A stretch of 64,000 bases of DNA. It comes from Promethearchaeota archaeon. GTDB taxonomy: Archaea > Asgardarchaeota > Lokiarchaeia > Sigynarchaeales > SOKP01. The notes below the pieces were generated by a model, which saw only the letters and a program-made list of their open reading frames with translations, was not told the origin of the DNA and made no database searches. The translations under genes were made by a program, and so were the position numbers. Positions 58,537-64,000 of this stretch are shown piece after piece (positions within the stretch are counted from its first letter, which is position 1; each line of letters opens with the position of its first letter). The stretch lies in contig DAOUUT010000001.1 in the NCBI GenBank assembly GCA_030668025.1, forward strand, positions 1 to 64,000, read 5' to 3'.

Positions 58537-58639
58537 GTGAAATATGTATATACTAATAATATTTAGAATTACATCTACATATTACGTTTTAAACTTATAA
58601 TTTAAGTTCTAAAATTATTATTAGAAACTTCAATTTATT

Positions 58640-58948
58640 TCATTCTAAACCTACTATTTCTTTAAATTTGGGAGATTCGTCTCCTTCATCAACCGCTGAA
58701 ATTTTAAAATCTACGCCATACTTATCTCGAATTTGTGGAGCCTTTTGAGTTGCTATAAACTTCATTCTTATAGTTGCATTGCTGCCATGCCAAATCAAAA
58801 TCTCCTTATCTATTGGAACCACAATTATGTAAATATAATTAGAGTCTAATAGAGAATGTATGGGCTGATCTGCAATTTCTATTGCATCGAAATCTTCTTT
58901 TTCTTCGTCTATTTTAAATAGTAGGACCTGTTTTTCTAACATACTCAT
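58640..58948 (-). CDS. Single gelsolin-like domain protein (Asgard actin-regulator type)
   Basis: A 102-residue protein equal to one gelsolin repeat: VLLFKIDEEKEDFDAIEIAD, the core strand YIYIIVVPIDKEILIWHGSN (compare the family's xxVYVWxGxx), a helix with ATQKAPQIRDKYG, and the end EGDESPKFKEIVGLE, matching the gelsolin EGxEPxxFxxxxG tail. Asgard gelsolin-like proteins bind actin and alter filaments. This is a chromosomal eukaryotic-signature gene next to the right att site. Confidence 0.8.
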   Translation of the reverse strand: MSMLEKQVLLFKIDEEKEDFDAIEIADQPIHSLLDSNYIYIIVVPIDKEILIWHGSNATIRMKFIATQKAPQIRDKYGVDFKISAVDEGDESPKFKEIVGLE

Positions 58949-59179
58949 AATCTAATTAATTTAGAAATTCAATATTATTGCTAAAAATGTCGATTCAATT
59001 GAATTTCTTCTAATGGTTTTATATGCTATTTTAGTTTTTAAGCTTTATCTATGAAAACATACAATGCCTAAATTTATCTTTAGATTAAAACTTAAAATTA
59101 TAAATAGAAAAACGGGTTAAGTATTGATCATATTATTATTTTTATAGGATAAAGAATAGAAGTCATATATATAAATTAG

Positions 59180-60367
59180 GTGAATAAAATATCTCAACAA
59201 AGTGTTGATTACGATGTTACCATAGTTGGTGGAGGTCCAGGTGGATCTACTGCGGGTTATTTGTTAAAAAGACTCGGACTCAATGTACAGATAATTGATA
59301 AAGAGATTTTTCCTCGACAAAAGCTATGTGGAGGCATTCTTACCTTTAAAACCTTTAAACTATTAAAGAGAGTGTTCGGCGAGACGGTGGAATCACTTCT
59401 GGATAAGCACATTATAAATTATATTACGGATCGTTTTGAAATTAATTATAAAGTAGAAAGGATTATGTCAAGCAACATTTCCCAGTTTCCTTTTTATTTA
59501 GTGGATAGGGTAGTATATGACAATTTCCTTTTGGACAAGGCGAAGGAAGCAGGTGTAGATGTAATCGAAGGAGATAAAGTAGATAAGGTAAATCTAGACG
59601 CTTGTGAAGTAAGTTTATCGAAAGGTGATAAATTTAAATCAAATTTTATCATAGGCGCTGATGGAGCTAATAGTATAGTAAAGCAAGAATTTATCCGTAA
59701 TCGAATAATTAGAAAAGAACAATGGAATTATAATTTAGCTACTGGACTTGAGTGTTTTGTTGACAGAAAGGATTTAGAAAAAGAACTTTTTAATTATCCT
59801 ATGATTTCATTTGGGTTTTTAAAATATGGATATAATTGGTTGTTTCCAAACAAAGATAAAGTAATTCTTGGCGTTGGAGGTCTCATTAGAAAAAATAAAG
59901 GCTATTTTAAAAAAGCGTTGCACAATTTCATATCTGCGTTGGGTATAAATCCAAAAGTGGTTTCTGAAATATCTGGACACCCCATCCCCTATGGAAATTT
60001 CAAAATCACTCCTATTTATAAAAATAAAGTAATTTTAATAGGTGATGCAGCGGGTATCGCTGACCCGTTTTGGGGCGAGGGAATATATTACTCGCAAAAG
60101 ACCGCTGAATTCGCCTCTTACGCAATTTTAAAAAATTTACAAAACGTAAAAAAATCTACTACGTTTTATTTACATTTATTAACTAAATATCTTTATTCAG
60201 AATTTCAATACACGCTTAAATTAAGATGGGTTATTTTTAATCAAGTTAATGCTCTATTAAAGTACTATCCCACGCATTTGTTGTTAAAAATAATGAGAGA
60301 AAAATTAAATGAAGTAACACAGGGGATTAGATCGTATAGGTGGTTTCGATTAAAAGATTACTTTTAA
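59180..60367 (+). CDS. Geranylgeranyl reductase family FAD-dependent oxidoreductase
   Basis: 395 residues: the FAD-binding Rossmann motif VTIVGGGPGGSTAGYLLKRL, FPRQKLCGGILTFKTF, GADGANSIVKQEF and VILIGDAAGIADPFWGEGIY are all typical. The family reduces isoprenoid chains of archaeal lipids or acts in related polyketide or quinone chemistry. The GTG start lies within AGGTGA; in-frame ATA 59189, 5 nt after it, is an alternative start. Confidence 0.88.
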   Translation: MNKISQQSVDYDVTIVGGGPGGSTAGYLLKRLGLNVQIIDKEIFPRQKLCGGILTFKTFKLLKRVFGETVESLLDKHIINYITDRFEINYKVERIMSSNISQFPFYLVDRVVYDNFLLDKAKEAGVDVIEGDKVDKVNLDACEVSLSKGDKFKSNFIIGADGANSIVKQEFIRNRIIRKEQWNYNLATGLECFVDRKDLEKELFNYPMISFGFLKYGYNWLFPNKDKVILGVGGLIRKNKGYFKKALHNFISALGINPKVVSEISGHPIPYGNFKITPIYKNKVILIGDAAGIADPFWGEGIYYSQKTAEFASYAILKNLQNVKKSTTFYLHLLTKYLYSEFQYTLKLRWVIFNQVNALLKYYPTHLLLKIMREKLNEVTQGIRSYRWFRLKDYF

Positions 60368-60413
60368 ATTGGAACGTTCTACTAACCATAAGGGATATTT
60401 AGTTACTTTATAA

Positions 60414-61403
60414 TTAAATAACTATAAACATTTCTACTTTATTCATCAAAAACGCAATGACCCAAATAATAGCAACGTTAACAAAGCTTATTGAGAAAAT
60501 TATTACGCTATAGACGTTCAAAGGAATAATCTGGTATATAGTATAAACAATAACGACATGGATTAGATATAACATGAACGCATTCTTTCCAACAACGCTG
60601 AAAAATTTTTCTTTTTTCACAAATTCGTGGTTATTCGCCCAAACTTCAAATATATAATACATCAGATAATAAATTAAAGAAGCGATTCCCACACTGACTA
60701 GAATATATGGCAACGAGATAAAAGCCCTACTTATTCCCCAAATGAAACCAAAACCGAAACCGAGTACCACGCAAATTATTCCACCAAATAAGAAGTATCT
60801 TTTAACTTTATCTTTACCCTTGGTTAAAGCCTCTGCTAAAAAGGATGATAATATCATCATTGAGCCCCACGAAAGTGCTCCTAAGATCCCTCCCTCGATC
60901 GATTCGTAAATAATTAAACTTAAAGGCGTAAATAGAATAAGTTGATGGAGGAGCATGATTATTACGGCAAATAATAACTTTAAAAAGGGTTTTAGTTCGA
61001 TTAAGGGCAATAGCAAAAGACCTGACATCCCCAGAACTTGAAATGTGCCCCACCGAAAGTATAACCCATCAGGTCCGATATTTATCGTTAAAAAAAAGCC
61101 AATGCTAATGAAAATTAAAAACCTGCGAATATATCTTAGCATAGCTTTTTTTCTACCAAATTTTCCCTTTCGTTTTTGGTAAGAAATATTCATATTAAGC
61201 GCTAGCATAAAAACAAAAAAAGGAGCAATTAAATCTACATATGTTAGACCAAAATCTCCAGCGTGTTTGCTCCAAGATGGTACATTTTCGTAAATCGCTA
61301 AGGTGTTGACGAACACCATTAGAAGCACGGTTAAACCTTTGAACACATCTATACTAAGGAATCTTACCTTTAATTTATCAGAATTTTCTACAGTTTCAAT
61401 CAA
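60414..61403 (-). CDS. Polytopic acyltransferase of the HGSNAT/DUF5009 type
   Basis: About ten membrane helices. N-terminus RFLSIDVFKGLTVLLMVFVN matches the family's RxxSIDxxRGLxxxLMxxVN signature, followed by APFFVFMLALNMNISYQKRK. Related enzymes transfer acetyl groups across membranes to sugars. The substrate here is unknown. Convergent with the flavoprotein gene (46-bp gap). Confidence 0.8.
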   Translation of the reverse strand: MIETVENSDKLKVRFLSIDVFKGLTVLLMVFVNTLAIYENVPSWSKHAGDFGLTYVDLIAPFFVFMLALNMNISYQKRKGKFGRKKAMLRYIRRFLIFISIGFFLTINIGPDGLYFRWGTFQVLGMSGLLLLPLIELKPFLKLLFAVIIMLLHQLILFTPLSLIIYESIEGGILGALSWGSMMILSSFLAEALTKGKDKVKRYFLFGGIICVVLGFGFGFIWGISRAFISLPYILVSVGIASLIYYLMYYIFEVWANNHEFVKKEKFFSVVGKNAFMLYLIHVVIVYTIYQIIPLNVYSVIIFSISFVNVAIIWVIAFLMNKVEMFIVI

Positions 61404-61498
61404 AATTTTAAAAAAAATCTAATTTATTTAAAGAGTATTAGAGAAAATTTCGTAATAAGTTTTATTAACTTCTCTAAAAAAGAATAATGAAAAAATTT

Positions 61499-62608
61499 TT
61501 ATATTTTCCATTGACCTTCTTCGTAGATAACTTTTCCGTCGGCTATAATTTTAGAGCCTGGCGTTTTCATATCTTTCAAAATGTCCCAATGGATGGCACT
61601 TTGGTTGGTTGAACCCGTCTCTGGTGGTCCAGCACCTACAGCACAATGCATGGTACCGCCCATTTTCTCGTCAAATAGCATGTTTTTTGTAAATTTGGTT
61701 ATGCCATAGTTTGTTCCTATAGCAAATTCTCCTAAAATATTAGCATTTTCGATCGCAACTATCTCTTGTAGCAACTCTTCGGATTTGTCTGCTGTGGCTT
61801 TAACAACTTTTCCATCTTTAAAGTCTAGACGGATATTTTCAATTTCTTTTCCGCTGTAAATTCCTGGATAAGTGAATCTTATGTGTCCATTTACCGAATC
61901 TTCTATCGGGCTAGTAAAGACTTCTCCATCCGGTAAATTATGGTGCCCACAACAATTAATCCACTTCCTACCCTTAACAGAGAGCGTTAAATCAGTATCC
62001 TCGCCTAATACTTGAATCTTATCCACTTTATTTAAGATTTCAACGAGTTTATCCTGTTTTTTCTCAATTTCTATCCATTCTTTAACGGGATCTTCTTTAT
62101 CTAAAAGTAGAGCCTTTTCAACAAATTCAGTGTAAGAAAACTTGTCCATACTTGCCTCTTGAGCAAAAGAGTTGCATGGAAAAGGAACTATCACCCATTT
62201 CAATTCTCCTTTTGCAGATCTTTCCATGTATTTCTTCATTACTTCTCGTCTTTTTGGTGCACCTTGAACTTTGGCGATTTTTTTTGGATCAACTAAAGAG
62301 AGTTTGCGCGTGTTATAATCCCCAAATAAGTTGATCATGCAATCAAATTCTTTATATATAGTGAATAAAACATCATCAACATATAGTAGCTGTTCTTCTG
62401 ATCCATATTTATAAAGCAATTCTTGTGTCTCTTCTATTTGGGGGATTAATAAAACATGTCCACCGGCTTTAATAATTTCTGCATAGACTGCTTGAAAGAG
62501 CTCGTGTGCTACGACAGGCCCTGTAACGAATACTCTTTGATCTTTTTTTACGCCCACAGCGTAGTTAACTGCTAATTTAGCTATTTTTTCATAAAAAGTA
62601 TTAATCAT
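61499..62608 (-). CDS. M29-family (thermophilic) metallo-aminopeptidase
   Basis: 369 residues with family features: YAVGVKKDQRVFVTGPVVAH near the start, LPDGEVFTSPIEDSVNGHIR (metal-site Glu), GEFAIGTNYGITKFTKNMLF with GTMHCAVGAG, and the terminal AIHWDILKDMK. These aminopeptidases remove N-terminal residues from peptides in the cytoplasm using paired metal ions. Divergent from the hydantoinase gene. Confidence 0.87.
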   Translation of the reverse strand: MINTFYEKIAKLAVNYAVGVKKDQRVFVTGPVVAHELFQAVYAEIIKAGGHVLLIPQIEETQELLYKYGSEEQLLYVDDVLFTIYKEFDCMINLFGDYNTRKLSLVDPKKIAKVQGAPKRREVMKKYMERSAKGELKWVIVPFPCNSFAQEASMDKFSYTEFVEKALLLDKEDPVKEWIEIEKKQDKLVEILNKVDKIQVLGEDTDLTLSVKGRKWINCCGHHNLPDGEVFTSPIEDSVNGHIRFTYPGIYSGKEIENIRLDFKDGKVVKATADKSEELLQEIVAIENANILGEFAIGTNYGITKFTKNMLFDEKMGGTMHCAVGAGPPETGSTNQSAIHWDILKDMKTPGSKIIADGKVIYEEGQWKI

Positions 62609-62843
62609 GGTATAATTAATTTATGTCAAAATTTAAAGAATTTGCTCTTATTTATTAGAAAGGATATTACAATATTAAACTAAAATACTAAGAGTAGCTT
62701 AATACTCAAGTTTAAAACTTTATTCTAATTGAATAATAACCATTTTGATTTTGCATTACAAATAGTTTTATAAATTCTAGAAGAAAATAAATGTATTATA
62801 ACATCAAATATAAATAAAAAAAAAAGGGAGAAATATATCAAAA

Positions 62844-64000
62844 ATGAATACTCAAAATAAGAATTTAAAAGCTATTGCTCTTGATACAGGGGGAACGATG
62901 ACTGACTCCTTTATAATTGATGAACACGGAAGATTTAAGGTCGGTAAAGCTCAAACAACCCCACAAAATGAATCGGAAGGTATTTTGGACTCAATTACAG
63001 ATTCATTATCTCAATGGAACTCCACGCTGGAGGCTTCTGGTGGGGCAGTTGACGCTCTAGTTTATTCTGGCACAGCTATGCTTAATAGACTTTTAGAACG
63101 AGAAGGTAATAGTAACATAGGAGTAATCGTTAATGCTGGTTTTGAAGACCTACACAGATTAGGAAGGGCGCTACAATGCTGGATTTGGCTTGATTATGGA
63201 GGTCGTTTACATGCGCGGGAGCACGAACATCCTGAACCACTTGTCCCAAGAAAGCAAATAAAAGGAGTTCGTGGAAGGATTAATTTTTGGGGGGAAGAAC
63301 TAATACCTCTTTATAAGAAGGATGTAACTGAAGCAGTTGAAAAATTACTTGATATGAAAGTTGATAGTATCTGCATCTGCTTATTGTGTTCCTATATGAA
63401 CCCACGTCATGAGAAAGCAGTAGGTCGAGCTGCTAAAAAATTAATGAAGAAAAGAGGAATTGATATTCCTGTAATTTTATCTTGCGAGCACAATCCAGTT
63501 CGAGGGGAAACTCCAAGATTGAACTCGTTAATTATTGAACAATACGCAGCAGAGCCTTCTAGAGCTCAATTAATTAAGATTGCTGAACGATTAAAAGAAA
63601 AAGGAGTACCAGCTCCACTCAGAATTATGACTTCTTACGGAGGTACAATTTCGCCATACCATAAATCTCTTATTCCAACTATGGTTTCAGGACCAATAGG
63701 TGGCATGATTGGTACGAAATTTATAGCTAAAAAATACGGAATAAAAAATTTAGTTTCTTCTGATGTCGGAGGGACGAGTTTTGACGTTGGGCTTCTCATG
63801 GAAAGATACGTACCTACTAAATGGGAGTCGAGTTTGGGAAGGTTTATCTTAAACATCCCTATGATTGCTTTAGATTCAATTGGGGCTGGAACAGGCATGT
63901 ATGTTCGCTATAATAATATTTCGGGCAGATTAGAATTTGGTCCTGAAAGTGCGGGATATCAAATCGGAGTTTGTAACGAAGCTTCTGGAGTTGAAACAGT
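62844..64000 (+). CDS. Hydantoinase/oxoprolinase (HyuA) family protein, 3' end outside window
   Basis: The frame runs from ATG 62844 to the window edge without a stop (385 codons seen). ASKHA-fold signatures: AIALDTGGTMTDSFIIDEHG, YSGTAMLNRLLEREG, SCEHNPVRGE, VSGPIGGMIGTKFIAKKYG and SSDVGGTSFDVGLL. The family includes ATP-dependent hydantoinases and acetone/acetophenone carboxylase subunits, so the substrate is open. GGGAG lies at 62826-62830; in-frame ATA 62835 would also be close to it. Confidence 0.88.
   Translation, partial: MNTQNKNLKAIALDTGGTMTDSFIIDEHGRFKVGKAQTTPQNESEGILDSITDSLSQWNSTLEASGGAVDALVYSGTAMLNRLLEREGNSNIGVIVNAGFEDLHRLGRALQCWIWLDYGGRLHAREHEHPEPLVPRKQIKGVRGRINFWGEELIPLYKKDVTEAVEKLLDMKVDSICICLLCSYMNPRHEKAVGRAAKKLMKKRGIDIPVILSCEHNPVRGETPRLNSLIIEQYAAEPSRAQLIKIAERLKEKGVPAPLRIMTSYGGTISPYHKSLIPTMVSGPIGGMIGTKFIAKKYGIKNLVSSDVGGTSFDVGLLMERYVPTKWESSLGRFILNIPMIALDSIGAGTGMYVRYNNISGRLEFGPESAGYQIGVCNEASGVET

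Larger units (their letters stand above)
57824..58639. promoter_or_regulatory. Late-block promoter region, RNA candidate and right att site
   Basis: 816 bp without a protein gene. From left to right: two hairpins (57912-57930, 57997-58015) close to the late promoter, A+T-rich sequence, the RNA candidate at 58128-58220, and the att repeat at 58519-58534. Beyond that, host sequence leads to the 3' end of the gelsolin-like gene. In the circular form this region would join the integrase promoter and control both transcription directions. Confidence 0.5.

Overview
The window is about two-thirds A+T and looks like an Asgard archaeon, most likely of the Lokiarchaeia/Promethearchaeia type. Host genes supporting this are a Rab-like small GTPase fused to an N-terminal Asgard-type domain (8578-9609), a single gelsolin-like domain protein (58640-58948), an archaeosortase (1995-3077), an MtrH-type methyltransferase, a UPF0147 protein, a geranylgeranyl-reductase-family flavoprotein and a tRNA-Pro with an apparent intron.

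Layout. 1-13.4 kb is chromosome: metabolism, a GTPase, a tRNA, and a seven-PAS histidine kinase with its response regulator. About 13.62-58.53 kb is one integrated mobile element of 44,896 bp, either a provirus or an integrative plasmid. 58.6-64 kb is chromosome again: gelsolin-like protein, FAD reductase, membrane acyltransferase, M29 aminopeptidase and a truncated hydantoinase. The element ends are marked by a 16-bp direct repeat. Joining the outer flanks gives a perfect palindromic attB (7-bp arms, 6-bp spacer), and joining the inner flanks gives a palindromic attP with the same spacer. The tyrosine recombinase lies 0.6 kb inside the left end.

Inside the element, 13.7-15.2 kb holds a ribbon-helix-helix regulator translationally coupled to the integrase. 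15.3-18.3 kb (minus strand) holds a HEPN-domain operon and a HicA-like toxin with a large partner, which look like defence or addiction cargo. 18.4-39.97 kb (mostly plus strand) is a densely packed, overlapping run of small genes: many zinc-ribbon proteins, a Toprim protein related to topoisomerase VI-A, two AbrB-like paralogues, a BRO-like antirepressor, ribbon-helix-helix proteins, a DnaQ-like exonuclease, a large AAA+/SF3-like replicative ATPase and a PIN toxin-like protein. 40.3-57.8 kb (minus strand) is a morphogenesis or transfer cassette. It has a very basic protein, an ATPase-HTH-PD-(D/E)XK nuclease fusion, many membrane proteins (several sharing one short N-terminal motif), a CPBP protease, an 1851-residue repetitive surface protein, jellyroll/lectin-like anchored proteins and two large signal-peptide or membrane-anchored proteins. 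No capsid protein or conjugation relaxase could be recognised, so virus versus plasmid stays open.

The most unusual signals are: the reconstructed att palindromes; repeated use of ATA or ATT at the expected distance from strong Shine-Dalgarno sequences where no ATG/GTG/TTG exists; a nested three-stem inverted-repeat structure at 23464-23586; a promoter-hairpin-T-tract small-RNA candidate at about 58128-58220; the ATPase-nuclease fusion; and the shared N-terminal tag of the late membrane proteins. All functional calls come from reading motifs by eye; no database search was possible.
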